Assembly (NCBI RefSeq): GCF_009769735.1
Contig: NZ_WSRO01000001.1
Location: 310,001-374,000, forward strand
Length of the DNA: 64,000 bases
Source of the DNA: Streptomyces sp. BA2
GTDB taxonomy: Bacteria > Actinomycetota > Actinomycetes > Streptomycetales > Streptomycetaceae
Direction: 5' to 3'
The position numbers and the translations under genes are program-made. Position 1 is the first letter of the stretch, and each line of letters starts with the position of its first letter. This document shows positions 9,013 through 18,644 of this stretch, one piece after another. Below the pieces are notes generated by a model, which searched no databases, was not told the origin of the DNA, and saw only the letters and a program-made list of their open reading frames with translations.

Positions 9013-11304
9013 TTGCCCCGGTTCAGTGTCATCGTGCCCGTGTACAAGGTGCAGGCATATCTGCACGCATGCCTCGAATCCGTCCTCGAGCAATCGTTCA
9101 CGGACTTCGAGCTGATCGTGGTCGACGACGCCTCACCCGACGCATGCGGCGCCCTCATCGACGAGCGCGCGGCCCGTGACACCCGCATGAAGGCCGTCCA
9201 CCTCAAGGAGAACGTCGGTCTGGGCCCGGCCCGCAACGCCGGCATGGAGCGCGCCAGCGGCGACTACCTGATCTTCCTCGACAGCGACGACACCCTCACC
9301 CCCCACTCCCTGCACGCGATCTCCGACCGCATCAAGGAGACCGACGAGCCGGACGTCCTGATCTACGACTACGCGCGCACCTTCTGGTCGGGCGAGGCCG
9401 TGCGCAACCAGTTCGCGAGCCTCCTGAAGGAGGAGGGCCCCGCCCCCTTCCGGCTGAGCGAGAGGCCCGGCCTGCTGCGCCTCCTGATGGTCGCCTGGAA
9501 CAAGGCCTACCGCCGCGACTTCATCGAACGCGAGGGCTTCACCTTCCCGCCCGGCCTCTACGAGGACACGCCCTGGACCGCTCCGGTCCTGATGAAGGCG
9601 GGCTCGATCGCCACCCTCGACCGGGTCTGCGTGCACTACCTCCAGCGCCGCCGCGGCAGCATCCTGCGCACCACGACCCGCAGGCACTTCGAGATCTTCG
9701 ACCAGTACGAGCGGGTCTTCGCGTTCCTCGACGAGCACCCGGAACTCTCGGCGGCCTGGCGGCCCGTCCTCTTCAGGAAGATGGTCGACCACCTCTCGGC
9801 GGTCTTCAGCAAGCGGGACCGCCTCCCGCGCGGCAGCCGCGCCGAATTCCTGCGCAAAGCCCGCACCCACTACCGCCGATACCGCGTCCCCGGCGCCCGC
9901 CCACGCGCCCGCGTCCGCGCCCGGGTCCGGCACGGCCTGGTACGCCTTGGCACGCACCGCACCTACCGGACCCTGTGGACGGCGCTGCGGGTCAGGTCAC
10001 GGGCCAAGCGGTACGCGGCGAGAGCGCGGCACCGCGCCAAGGGTGCCGTGCTGCAACTGCACTACCGCATCCAGCTGCGCCTGCCGCTGCGCGCCGACCG
10101 CGCGGTCTTCTCCTCGTACTGGGGGCGCGGCTACGGCTGCAACCCCGGCGCCCTGGAGGCCGCGGTGCGCGAGCACGCCCCGCACATCCGCACCGCGTGG
10201 ATCGCGGACCCCGCCCACCACCACACCCTGCCGACGGCCACCCGCAGGCTGCGCCCCGGCACGGCCGCGTACTGGAGCGCCCTCGCGCGCTCCAAGTACC
10301 TCGTGAACAACGTCGACTTCGACCGCAGGCTCATCAAACGCCCCGGCCAGATCATGATCCAGACCCAGCACGGCACCCCCCTGAAGCTGATGGGCCTCGA
10401 CCTCCAGGACCGGCCCGCCGCCGCCCGGGGCATGGACTTCGCCGCCCTCCTGCGCAACGCCGACAAATGGGACTACGTCCTGTCGGCGAACCGGCACTCC
10501 ACGCTGGTCTGGGAGCGCGTCTACCCCGCCTCGTACACCACGCTCGAGTACGGCTACCCGCGCAACGACATCTACCAGCGGGCGAGCTCCGCCGACGTGG
10601 CCCGCATCCGCGAGTCCCTCGGCATCCCCCCGGGCGCCGTCGCCATCCTCTACGCGCCCACCCACCGCGACTACCGCCACACCCAGCTGCGCTCCCTCGA
10701 CCTGGAGCGGATGCTGCACAACCTCGGTCCGCGCTTCGTCGTCCTGACCCGCGCCCATCACTCGTACGGGGCGCCCCTGGCGCCCAGCTCGGGCCGCCTG
10801 ATCGACGTGTCGGACCATCCGGACGTCGAGTCCCTCTGCCTCGCGTCCGACGCCCTGGTCACCGACTACTCCTCGCTCATGTTCGACTACGCCAACCTCG
10901 ACCGCCCCGTCGTCCTGCACGCCACCGACTGGGAGGCGTACGAAGCGGCCCGCGGCACCTACTTCGACGTGCGCGAGTTCCCGCCGGGCGCGGTCGCGCG
11001 CAGCGAGGACGAACTCACCGACATCTTCGAATCAGGCCGTTGGCGAGAGGCACGCTCCGCGCAGCTGAGGCACGCGTTTCGGGACAGGTTCTGCCCCTAC
11101 GACGACGGACATGCCGCGGAACGGATCGTGCGACATGTGGTGCTCGGCGAAACGACCCCACGGCCTGCGGTCGTGCCGCTTTCGGAGCGGCACCCCGCGC
11201 CGGCGCCGCGGGCGCTTGACGCCCTGTCCGGATCGGACCCTTCCGGGCTGCCGCTGTCCTCCGCCCGCCTGCTGCAGCGCACTCCCCCCACCCCCGGGAG
11301 CTGA
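9013..11304 (+). CDS. GT2 glycosyltransferase fused to TagF-like CDP-polyol phosphotransferase, copy C
   Basis: A 763-residue fusion. TTG 9013 gives LPRFSVIVPVYKVQAYL, matching the start of the other copies; ATG 8986 and ATG 8890 are in-frame alternatives and cannot be excluded because the ribosome site at 9013 is weak. The GT2 half is complete, with VVDDASPDACG and LDSDDTLTP. The TagF-like half has TQHGTPLKLMG with the canonical His, YAPTHRDYRH, RAHHSYG, and TDYSSLMFDYANLDRPVV. It therefore combines the intact glycosyltransferase of the A/E type with the canonical phosphotransferase site of the B/D type. A very basic linker (about residues 290-350, rich in Arg and Ala) separates the halves and may contact membrane phospholipid. 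Confidence 0.88.
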   Translation: MPRFSVIVPVYKVQAYLHACLESVLEQSFTDFELIVVDDASPDACGALIDERAARDTRMKAVHLKENVGLGPARNAGMERASGDYLIFLDSDDTLTPHSLHAISDRIKETDEPDVLIYDYARTFWSGEAVRNQFASLLKEEGPAPFRLSERPGLLRLLMVAWNKAYRRDFIEREGFTFPPGLYEDTPWTAPVLMKAGSIATLDRVCVHYLQRRRGSILRTTTRRHFEIFDQYERVFAFLDEHPELSAAWRPVLFRKMVDHLSAVFSKRDRLPRGSRAEFLRKARTHYRRYRVPGARPRARVRARVRHGLVRLGTHRTYRTLWTALRVRSRAKRYAARARHRAKGAVLQLHYRIQLRLPLRADRAVFSSYWGRGYGCNPGALEAAVREHAPHIRTAWIADPAHHHTLPTATRRLRPGTAAYWSALARSKYLVNNVDFDRRLIKRPGQIMIQTQHGTPLKLMGLDLQDRPAAARGMDFAALLRNADKWDYVLSANRHSTLVWERVYPASYTTLEYGYPRNDIYQRASSADVARIRESLGIPPGAVAILYAPTHRDYRHTQLRSLDLERMLHNLGPRFVVLTRAHHSYGAPLAPSSGRLIDVSDHPDVESLCLASDALVTDYSSLMFDYANLDRPVVLHATDWEAYEAARGTYFDVREFPPGAVARSEDELTDIFESGRWREARSAQLRHAFRDRFCPYDDGHAAERIVRHVVLGETTPRPAVVPLSERHPAPAPRALDALSGSDPSGLPLSSARLLQRTPPTPGS

Positions 11305-11410
11305 CGTGTCTGAAGCTCCAGGCCCCACGCCCACCCCGCCCATGAAAAGGGCAGGCTCCAGCCGCGGCGCGTGCGCCCAACAGAGAAGCCGACCCCACGA
11401 GGAGGCAGTC

Positions 11411-13684
11411 TTGCCGCGCTTCACCATCATCGTTCCCACCCACGGAGTGTCGGGGCGGCTCGCCGACTGCCCGGGCTCGGTGCTCGGACAGTCCTTCGAG
11501 GACCTCGAACTGATCGCGGTCGTCGACGACATCGAAGGACCGGCGGACCTGTGCTCGACGATCGTCGCCGAGCACGCGGAGCGCGACCCACGCGTACGCC
11601 GCACACAGTCCCCGTCCAGCGGCGGCCTGCCCCGGGCGCGGAACGCCGGGGCAGAGGTGGCCAACGGCGAGTACGTGTTGTTCCTCAACGGCGACGACAG
11701 GCTCGTGCCCCGCACGCTGGCGGCCATCGACGCCCGGCTCGCCGAGACCGAAGACCCCGATCTGCTGTTCTTCGACCATGAGCGGGTGCACTGGTTCGAG
11801 GGCTCCCAGGGCCCAGCCCTCCAGTGGCTTTGGAAGGGCGCTCCGGCAGGCGCCTTCTCTGTGGAGCAGCATGCCGCTCTGCCCGACCCCATGGTGCCCG
11901 CGTTCTGTGGCGCCTACCGGCGGCGTTTCCTGACGGAGCACCGGCTCTCCTTAGCGCCGGGCATGTTCACAGACACGGTGTGGAGCGTGCTGTGCGCACT
12001 GCGGGCCGAGCGGATCGCCGTGCTCGACCGGGTCTGCGTACGTCATCTGCTGCGCAGGCAGGGCGAGCAGAACCGGGGCGCGGGCCTGCACCACCTGGAC
12101 CTGCTAGACCAGTTCGACCTCGCGATGAACGAGGCGGCCGTGCTCACACCACCGGCCTCCGTGCTCGCCCGGACCTTCGGCGGGTTCACGCACGAGGTGC
12201 TCAAGACCGCATCGACGCCCTCGCGGCTGCCCTCCGCGATTCTGCGGCGGCGCTTCTTCCGCCGGGCTTCACGGCTGTACCGGCGGCACCGGCCCGCAGG
12301 GTTCCGACAGCCTTCGGGGCGTCTCGGAGCGCAGCACCGGCTGCTTGCCTCGGGCCACTACGTGGTCTTCTGCGCGTTGCGCGCGGCGGAGAAGAGGCCG
12401 ACCGGATATCTCGCCCCCGCCTTCCAGCGCGCGGGGAGCCTCTGGCAGCGTCGCCGCCACCCCTACCTGACCTTCCTCAGGCGGCCCATCGACGAGCACC
12501 TGGCCGTCTTCTCGGCTTACCGGGGGCGCGGCTACGCCTGCAACCCTGCCGCCATCCACGCCGCGGTCCAGCGCCTGGTCCCACACATCAAGACTGTCTT
12601 CCTCGTCGCCGACGGCAGCGGCCAACAGATGCCGGACAGCGTGGAATGCGTGGTGATCGGCAGCCGCCGCTACTGGGAGGTGATGGCCACTGCCAAGTAC
12701 ACCTTCAACAACGTCGACTTCGAGATGGCGGTCAAGAAGCGCCGTGGCACCGTCCATGTGCAGACCCAGCACGGCACGCCGCTCAAGCGGGTGGGCGTGG
12801 ACCAGGTGGGCTTTCCTGCCGCTGCCGCCGCCGCGGGACCACTCGGCAGACTCCTGGAGCGGGTGGACGGCTGGGACTTCATTGTCTCCTCGAACCACCA
12901 TTCCACCGAGGTCTGGCAGCACGCCTACCCGGGAGCGTACGAGAGTCTCAATGTCGGCTATCTCCGCAACGACACCTTCTACAGCGCGACGGCCGACGAT
13001 GTGTCCACCATCCGCAAGCGTTTCGGCATCTCCGAGGGCAAGACCGCCCTCCTGTACGCGCCGACCCACCGCAACTACCGCACCGGTTTCGCACCACAGC
13101 TCAACCTGCCCGCCTGGTGCGACGCCCTCGGTGAGGACTTCGTGGTGCTGTTGCGCGCCCACCACTTCGACGAGGGTTCGGCGGGGCATGAACGGGCCGT
13201 GCACTCCGGCAAGTTGATCGACTTGACGGAGCACCGCTCCGCCGAGGAAGTCTGCCTGGCAGCCGACGCCCTGATCACGGACTACTCGTCAATCATGTTC
13301 GACTACGCCAACCTCGACCGGCCGATTGTCCTGTACGCCGATGACTGGGACATCTACCGCGCGACCCGCGGCGTCTACTTCGACCTGCTCGCCGAGCCGC
13401 CGGGCGCCGTGGCCCGCACGCAGGACGAACTGACGCGGATCTTCCGCGAGGGCGAGTGGGACGGGGAGCTTTCGGGGCGGCTGCGGGCCGCGTTCCGTGA
13501 GCGGTTCTGCGACCTGGACGACGGGCTCGCGGCGGAGCGGGTGGTGCGGCGGGTGCTGCTCGGCGAGCCGGCCGACCGGCTGCCGCCGATCGTGCCCCTG
13601 AGCGGGCGCGTTCCCGCGCCCGCCCCGCCCCGTGTCCCACCGCAACGTCCCGCACCCAAGGGTGTCCCGCCGTGCCACATCTGA
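11411..13684 (+). CDS. GT2-like domain fused to TagF-like CDP-polyol phosphotransferase, copy D (HGTP class)
   Basis: A 757-residue fusion starting at TTG 11411 with a strong GAGGAGG ribosome site at about 11399-11405. It begins LPRFTIIVPTHGVSGRL. The phosphotransferase half is canonical: TQHGTPLKRVG, YAPTHRNYRT, RAHHFDEG, and TDYSSIMFDYANLDRPIV. The glycosyltransferase half has VVDDIEGPAD in place of the usual DD-S-PD and LNGDD in place of LDSDD, so the first Asp of the DxD metal motif is Asn. It resembles copy B along its length (HLLRRQGEQN, RGYACNPAAIH). Residue 181 is encoded by TTA (11951-11953). The C-terminal tail is Pro-rich. Likely a polyol-phosphate polymerase with an impaired or divergent sugar transferase half. 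Confidence 0.87.
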   Translation: MPRFTIIVPTHGVSGRLADCPGSVLGQSFEDLELIAVVDDIEGPADLCSTIVAEHAERDPRVRRTQSPSSGGLPRARNAGAEVANGEYVLFLNGDDRLVPRTLAAIDARLAETEDPDLLFFDHERVHWFEGSQGPALQWLWKGAPAGAFSVEQHAALPDPMVPAFCGAYRRRFLTEHRLSLAPGMFTDTVWSVLCALRAERIAVLDRVCVRHLLRRQGEQNRGAGLHHLDLLDQFDLAMNEAAVLTPPASVLARTFGGFTHEVLKTASTPSRLPSAILRRRFFRRASRLYRRHRPAGFRQPSGRLGAQHRLLASGHYVVFCALRAAEKRPTGYLAPAFQRAGSLWQRRRHPYLTFLRRPIDEHLAVFSAYRGRGYACNPAAIHAAVQRLVPHIKTVFLVADGSGQQMPDSVECVVIGSRRYWEVMATAKYTFNNVDFEMAVKKRRGTVHVQTQHGTPLKRVGVDQVGFPAAAAAAGPLGRLLERVDGWDFIVSSNHHSTEVWQHAYPGAYESLNVGYLRNDTFYSATADDVSTIRKRFGISEGKTALLYAPTHRNYRTGFAPQLNLPAWCDALGEDFVVLLRAHHFDEGSAGHERAVHSGKLIDLTEHRSAEEVCLAADALITDYSSIMFDYANLDRPIVLYADDWDIYRATRGVYFDLLAEPPGAVARTQDELTRIFREGEWDGELSGRLRAAFRERFCDLDDGLAAERVVRRVLLGEPADRLPPIVPLSGRVPAPAPPRVPPQRPAPKGVPPCHI

Positions 13685-13780
13685 GCGAGCAGCCATCTGA
13701 GCCGCCCAGGCTCCACACGCGCCTGCCGCCGCCCAGTGCACCACCCACGTCCCCGCCCATCACGACCCGTGGAAAAGCCC

Positions 13781-16024
13781 GTGCCCCGTTTCAGCATCAT
13801 CGTCCCCGTCCACAGGGTGCAGGGCTACCTGCGTGCGTGCCTCGACTCGGTCTTGACGCAGTCTTTCGCCGACTTTGAAGTCATCGCGGTCGACGACTGC
13901 TCGCCCGATCACTGCGGCGCGATCATCGACGAGTACGCGGCGCGCGATGCGCGGGTCCGGGCGGTCCACCTTCCCGCGAACGTCGGCCTCGGGCGTGCCC
14001 GCAATGTCGGTGTCCACGACGCCACCGGCGACTACCTGCTCTTCCTTGACAGCGACGACAGCTACACGCCGGGCGCGCTCGCGGCCATCGATCAACGGCT
14101 TGCCGTCACCGAAGATCCCGATGTGCTGGTGTTCGACCACGTGCGCACGTACTGGTGGGGCCGCGCCGGGCGCAGCACGACGGCGGACCTGCTCGCCGCC
14201 GCGGGCAAGGACACCTTCGACATCCTCACGAGCCCCCAGTACCTGCGCCTGTCCCCGGTGGCCTGGAACAAGGCCTACCGCCGCGACTTCTTCACTGGCC
14301 ACAAGTTCGCCTACAAACCAGGTCTTTACGAAGGCGCTCCGATCACCTTTCAGGCGTTGGTCGCCGCCCGCCGTATCGGCTGCCTGGACCTGGTATGCAT
14401 CGAACACCGGCAGCGCAGGCAGGGCGCGATCACCCAGACCTCGGGCCGCAAGCACTTCGACATCTTCGCGCAGTACGCCGGTCTGTTCACGTTCCTCGAC
14501 GAGCACCCGGAGCTCGACGCGGCCCGGCCGCTGCTCTTCGAGCGGATGATCAATCACTTCCTGACGACGCTCTTGGCCACCGCATGCGTACTGCCCGGCG
14601 ACCGCGGCGACTTCTACCGCATGATGGTGCGGTTCTACCGGCGCTACAAGCCGGCCGGCTTCGCCCCGCCCGACGACCGCTACCGCGTCCAGTGGAGGCT
14701 CACCGCGACGAGCCCCTACGCCGTCTTCCAGGCCTGGGCCCTGGCCGATTCAGTACGTTCCGCCGCCCGCCGCAAGAAGCATGAGCTGCGTAAATCGGCC
14801 GCTCGCAGGGCCAAGCGCACACTCGCTCGGATCGAGCGCAGGCGTCCGCTCAACCCACATCTCGCGGTGTACTCGGCGTTCTCGCACCGCGGTGTGGCCG
14901 GCGACCCGGCCGCGATCCAGCAGGCGGCCGGGACGCTCGCCCCGCATGTCCGCCCGGTGTGGGTAGTGCGGCCCGAGGCCGTGGAGCAGGTGCCGGAAGG
15001 CGTCGAGTTCGTCCTCCCTGGCACCCCGCGCTACCACCGGGTGATAAGCCGGGCCACGTACTTCTTCAACAACGTCAACTGGGCCCCGGGCCTGGTGAAA
15101 CGCGAAGGGCAGATCCACGTCCACACCCACCAGGGGACGCCGCCCAAACGCATGGGTGCCGATCTCCTGGGCCGTCCCGCAGCGATGTATCACCTCGACA
15201 TCGCCGCGCAGCTGCGGCGTTCGGACCGCCGGGACTACAGCCTGGTGTCCGGTCGGTACGCCCAGCGGGTCTGGGATCGCGCCTATCCGTGCCGCTTCAC
15301 CTCGCTGGCGACCGGCGCGCCACGCAACGACGTGCTCGTGCGGGGCGACGTGCTACGCGCGGCAGCCGTGCCCACCCGCCTTCGCATCCCCGATGGCAAC
15401 ACCGTCGTGCTCTACGCACCGACACCCCGCGACCACAGCAAATGGTATGAGCCACGGGTGGACTTCGAGCGGCTGGTGCGCGAGCTCGGGCCCGGCGTCA
15501 CGCTGCTCGTGCGGCTGCACCGGCAGTACGCCCGCGCCGCCGCCCGCAGCCTGCAACTGCGCGACCTGGAGCAGCACGGACTGCTGCGCGACGTCACCGA
15601 CGAGAGGTGCGTCGAGGACCTGATACTGACCGCCGACGCCCTGGTGACCGATTACTCCTCGCTGATGTTCGACTACGTCCATCTGGACCGTCCGGTCATC
15701 ATCCACACCGACGACTGGGCGGCCTATCAGGCGGCACGCGGCACGTACTTCGATCCGCTCGCCACGTCGCCGGGTCATGTCACCACCCGAACCGCTCAGT
15801 TGGCGCATCTGTTCGCCTCGGGGGTGCGGCGGGACGACCGTTCCGCCGCCCTGCGGTCCGACTTCCGCGCACGGTTTTGCGAGTACGACGACGGGGACGC
15901 GGCCGCTCGCGTGGTCTCCCGGGTCATGCTCGGCCAGGACCCCCCGCTGCCGTCCCTCCCCCAGCAGAGCCTCGACCAGCACCACACCTCCCCGCTCTCC
16001 CCCCTCCGGAACGGCACGCGATGA
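13781..16024 (+). CDS. GT2 glycosyltransferase fused to TagF-like CDP-polyol phosphotransferase, copy E (HQG class)
   Basis: A 747-residue fusion. GTG 13781 gives VPRFSIIVPVHRVQGYL; GTG 13769 is four codons upstream and also possible. The GT2 half is complete: VDDCSPDHCG and LDSDDSYTP. The TagF-like half reads HTHQGTPPKRMGADLLGRPA, so the canonical His is Gln451 with His450 beside it, exactly as in copy A, and the partner block is WDRAYPCRFTSLATGAPRND. Copies A and E thus form one active-site class. The stop codon overlaps the next start in ATGA (16021-16024), so the two are co-translated. Function is inferred as polyol-phosphate or glycosyl-phosphate backbone synthesis. Confidence 0.88.
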   Translation: MPRFSIIVPVHRVQGYLRACLDSVLTQSFADFEVIAVDDCSPDHCGAIIDEYAARDARVRAVHLPANVGLGRARNVGVHDATGDYLLFLDSDDSYTPGALAAIDQRLAVTEDPDVLVFDHVRTYWWGRAGRSTTADLLAAAGKDTFDILTSPQYLRLSPVAWNKAYRRDFFTGHKFAYKPGLYEGAPITFQALVAARRIGCLDLVCIEHRQRRQGAITQTSGRKHFDIFAQYAGLFTFLDEHPELDAARPLLFERMINHFLTTLLATACVLPGDRGDFYRMMVRFYRRYKPAGFAPPDDRYRVQWRLTATSPYAVFQAWALADSVRSAARRKKHELRKSAARRAKRTLARIERRRPLNPHLAVYSAFSHRGVAGDPAAIQQAAGTLAPHVRPVWVVRPEAVEQVPEGVEFVLPGTPRYHRVISRATYFFNNVNWAPGLVKREGQIHVHTHQGTPPKRMGADLLGRPAAMYHLDIAAQLRRSDRRDYSLVSGRYAQRVWDRAYPCRFTSLATGAPRNDVLVRGDVLRAAAVPTRLRIPDGNTVVLYAPTPRDHSKWYEPRVDFERLVRELGPGVTLLVRLHRQYARAAARSLQLRDLEQHGLLRDVTDERCVEDLILTADALVTDYSSLMFDYVHLDRPVIIHTDDWAAYQAARGTYFDPLATSPGHVTTRTAQLAHLFASGVRRDDRSAALRSDFRARFCEYDDGDAAARVVSRVMLGQDPPLPSLPQQSLDQHHTSPLSPLRNGTR

Positions 16025-17214
16025 CCGACACGACAGCCCCCATTCCGGGGCTGGTCACCCAACCGGGGCAGATTCTGCCTCTGGAAGCATCCAACAACCT
16101 TTCCCTCTGGGCCCGCTGGCGGGCCGACGGCGCAGCCATCGCGTTGGGCACCGCCCTCATCACCTGGCACGGCGCCCGTTTCGGGCAGTGGGTGGTCGAC
16201 GATGCGGCCATCACCTTCGCCTACGCGCGCAGCATCGACGAAGGACTTGGACCCGTACAGCAGCCGGGCGCTGAGCCGGGCGAGGGCTACTCCAATCCTG
16301 CCTGGCTCGGTCTCCTCGTCGCCGGCAGGCGCCTTGGCCTTTTCGACCATCGAACCATCTTCGACGTGCCGGATCTGGTGCTGTATCCCAAGATGCTGGG
16401 AGTGCTGTGCACCGTCGGGATCCTGGTCGCGGTCGCGAGCGCGGCTCGAAGCCTGGTGTCCCGCTCCTGGTTGGTCACGGGCCTGGCGGGCTTCCTGCTC
16501 GCCGGCAATGTGTCGTTCGTTGCCTGGATGTTCTCCGGCCTGGAGGGCCCGCTGTACGCCCTGCTCGCCACCATCCTCGCGGCCCTGCTCATCCGGGCGG
16601 CCACTGGCGTCCCGCACGCTCCCGACGTCGCGGTGGCCTCCGGCCTGCTGGCCCTGGCCGCCGCGTTGACCAGGCCGGACGGTGCGGTCCTCGCGGGCGC
16701 ATACCCCCTTCTGCTTCTTCTGTCGCTGCGGCGCGGGGAGCTGTGGCCGCGGGTAGGGGCGGCGGCCATGAGCCTGGCAGTCTTTACCGTGCCGTACGCG
16801 GCATTCCTCGCCTGGCGTTACGCGTTCTTCGGTCGCCTGGCGCCCAACACGGCCGTGGCCAAGGCGCAGGAGCCGCCGGACGCCGAGCTGTTCACGCGGA
16901 CGACCGGCGGCCTCCTCACGTTCATGGGCTGGGGCGCCGTGCTCCTGACCGCCGCGCTCGTCGGGGCGGTCCTCGCCCGTCGCACGATGCCCCGCACCGC
17001 GATGGCCGCCGTCCTGCTGCCGCTCACGCTGACCCTTTGCGCGTTCGGCATCCTGGAGCCGGACTGGATGGGAACGCATCGGTTCGCAGCTCCCGTCTGG
17101 CCATTGGGAGGCTTGGCTCTGACGCTCAGTGCCGTGAACCTGGCCGAGCGGAGCACGCCCACCGCGGGCACGACTGACGGCGGCGGTGGCTGGGTGCGGG
17201 CCCAACGCCGTTGA
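16021..17214 (+). CDS. Polytopic membrane protein, GT-C glycosyltransferase-like
   Basis: A 397-residue protein starting at ATG 16021 in a 4-base overlap with copy E. It has about eight hydrophobic segments. After the first segment it carries VVDDAAITFAYARSIDEGLG and GEGYSNPAWLGLL, the acidic loop layout of GT-C enzymes, and the same architecture as the protein encoded at 6921-8702 although without the large C-terminal soluble domain. It probably transfers a sugar from a polyprenyl-phosphate donor to the glycopolymer outside the membrane. Two such proteins in one locus, each coupled to a different fusion gene, suggest two decoration steps. Substrate cannot be read from sequence. Confidence 0.68.
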   Translation: MTDTTAPIPGLVTQPGQILPLEASNNLSLWARWRADGAAIALGTALITWHGARFGQWVVDDAAITFAYARSIDEGLGPVQQPGAEPGEGYSNPAWLGLLVAGRRLGLFDHRTIFDVPDLVLYPKMLGVLCTVGILVAVASAARSLVSRSWLVTGLAGFLLAGNVSFVAWMFSGLEGPLYALLATILAALLIRAATGVPHAPDVAVASGLLALAAALTRPDGAVLAGAYPLLLLLSLRRGELWPRVGAAAMSLAVFTVPYAAFLAWRYAFFGRLAPNTAVAKAQEPPDAELFTRTTGGLLTFMGWGAVLLTAALVGAVLARRTMPRTAMAAVLLPLTLTLCAFGILEPDWMGTHRFAAPVWPLGGLALTLSAVNLAERSTPTAGTTDGGGGWVRAQRR

Positions 17215-17222
17215 CCGCTCCG

Positions 17223-17238
17223 AGCGGCTGAAGCCGCT
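17223..17238 (+). terminator. Short hairpin after the membrane protein gene
   Basis: AGCGGCTGAAGCCGCT folds into a six-base stem with a TGAA loop nine bases after the stop codon. There is no clear T run, so it may only be a weak terminator or a 3' end stabiliser. Confidence 0.35.
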
Positions 17239-17348
17239 GCGGTGACGTCCGCAGGCCCGGCCAAAGCGCCGCTACCGCACCCCCGCCCCCACTGACCCGA
17301 CACCCTGCACACCCCAGATGCCCCAGATGCCCCTTACGGAGAACCACC

Positions 17349-18272
17349 ATGACGACCACGGCCAACGAAGCGGTCACCGCCCCCAGTCAGCACCGCCAGA
17401 CCGAACTGCCCCGCCCCACCTGCCTTGAAGATGTACCGGGCTGGTTCTGGCCGCTCGACCAGCGCCTGTTCGCCTGGTTCCTGGGCGCGGGCGCCGCGGG
17501 CACCGACCCCGGCAACCTTGTGGAAATGGGTTGCTACCTCGGCAAGAGCACCATCGTGATGGGCGAATTCCTGCGCCCCTGCGAGAAGATGACGGTCTGC
17601 GACCTCTTCGGGGCCGATGCGGGATACACCAAGGAGGCCACCATGGCCTTCTACCAGAAGTCATTGACCCGAGAGGCCTTCGAGGCCAACTACTCGGCCT
17701 TCCACAACACCTTGCCCGAAGTGGTCGAGGGCCGCACCGACATGCTGGCCTCGCTGCTCGGCGAGAACTCGTGCCGGTTCATCCACATCGACGCCTCACG
17801 CGCCTATGACGACGTACGGGAGGACATCTTGACGGCGAAGAGGGCACTGCGCAGGGATGGCATCCTCGTCCTCGACGACTACCGCACCGAGCACACACCC
17901 GGCGTCGCCGCCGCGTCCTGGGAAGCGGTGTTCCGCCACGACCTGCGCCCCGTCATGCTCTCGTCGAACAAGATGTACGGCACGTGGGGTTACCCCGGTT
18001 CGCTCTCGGCCGCGCTCCTTCAAGAGCTGTGCGACATGCCGGGCTGCCGCCCGGAAGTCCAGCGCATCGCGGGCCTTGATGTCATTCGCGCCACGCAGGA
18101 GAAGATCCCCACGCCGTCGCTGGTCACGTCCCGCTACGCCACTCCCGCCGGATCCCGCGCCCTCCCCGCCCCCAGGGACGAGGACCCGCAGACGCCGTCG
18201 CTGGCCCGCAAGCTCGCGGCCGAGCTGCTGCCGCCCGTGCTCACACGGGCGGTACGGCGAGCGCGAGGCTGA
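17349..18272 (+). CDS. Class I SAM-dependent methyltransferase (Methyltransf_24 type)
   Basis: A 307-residue soluble enzyme starting at ATG 17349 with a CGGAGAA ribosome site. The SAM-binding motif I is NLVEMGCYLGKSTIVMG (about residues 56-72). Downstream are FIHIDASRAYDDVREDI and GILVLDDYRTEH, the acidic segments that bind a metal or position the acceptor in TylF/CmcI-like and sugar O-methyltransferases. It probably methylates a sugar hydroxyl in the glycopolymer repeat or caps the chain. O-methylated sugars are known from streptomycete wall polymers. It is separated from the previous gene by 134 bases that contain a weak hairpin, so it may have its own promoter. Confidence 0.8.
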   Translation: MTTTANEAVTAPSQHRQTELPRPTCLEDVPGWFWPLDQRLFAWFLGAGAAGTDPGNLVEMGCYLGKSTIVMGEFLRPCEKMTVCDLFGADAGYTKEATMAFYQKSLTREAFEANYSAFHNTLPEVVEGRTDMLASLLGENSCRFIHIDASRAYDDVREDILTAKRALRRDGILVLDDYRTEHTPGVAAASWEAVFRHDLRPVMLSSNKMYGTWGYPGSLSAALLQELCDMPGCRPEVQRIAGLDVIRATQEKIPTPSLVTSRYATPAGSRALPAPRDEDPQTPSLARKLAAELLPPVLTRAVRRARG

Positions 18273-18326
18273 CCCCATCGGGGCCACGGCAGTCGGCCCA
18301 CTTGCCCACGAAATAGAGGTGATCTG

Positions 18327-18560
18327 GTGGCGTATGCGACGCGGGAACGTATGCGTGAAAAAGAGGAACGGTCAACGGAATTCGATGCTCTTGATTTCGA
18401 AGACGAGGAAGAGAGGGATACGCCCACGGAGCCGGAGAGCGTCCCAGGGCGGAGTGCCGCCGACGAGGCACTATCGGATGGCGAGGAGCTGGCATACGCG
18501 ACCAACGTGGATGGCGTTGTGCGGTGGGTAGCAGCTCTAGCGTCTGAACGGTCCCCCTGA
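18327..18560 (+). CDS. Small acidic protein, unknown function
   Basis: A 77-residue frame from GTG 18327 with an AGAGGTG purine site just upstream. It is strongly charged: a basic/Glu-rich N-terminus (RERMREKEERS), then a run DFEDEEERD, then a neutral C-terminal tail ending VRWVAALASERSP. No signal peptide, membrane segment or cysteine is present. No family was recognised. It lies between the methyltransferase and the deaminase in the same orientation. It may be a disordered adaptor or simply a spurious frame; the good ribosome site and biased composition give modest support. Confidence 0.45.
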   Translation: MAYATRERMREKEERSTEFDALDFEDEEERDTPTEPESVPGRSAADEALSDGEELAYATNVDGVVRWVAALASERSP

Positions 18561-18644
18561 GGCGCACCCCCGCATGCGTGAGCTGCAATCAACCTGCTAC
18601 ACCATCCCTCTACGTAGGAGCGGTGTCAGATCACCTCTTCCCAA

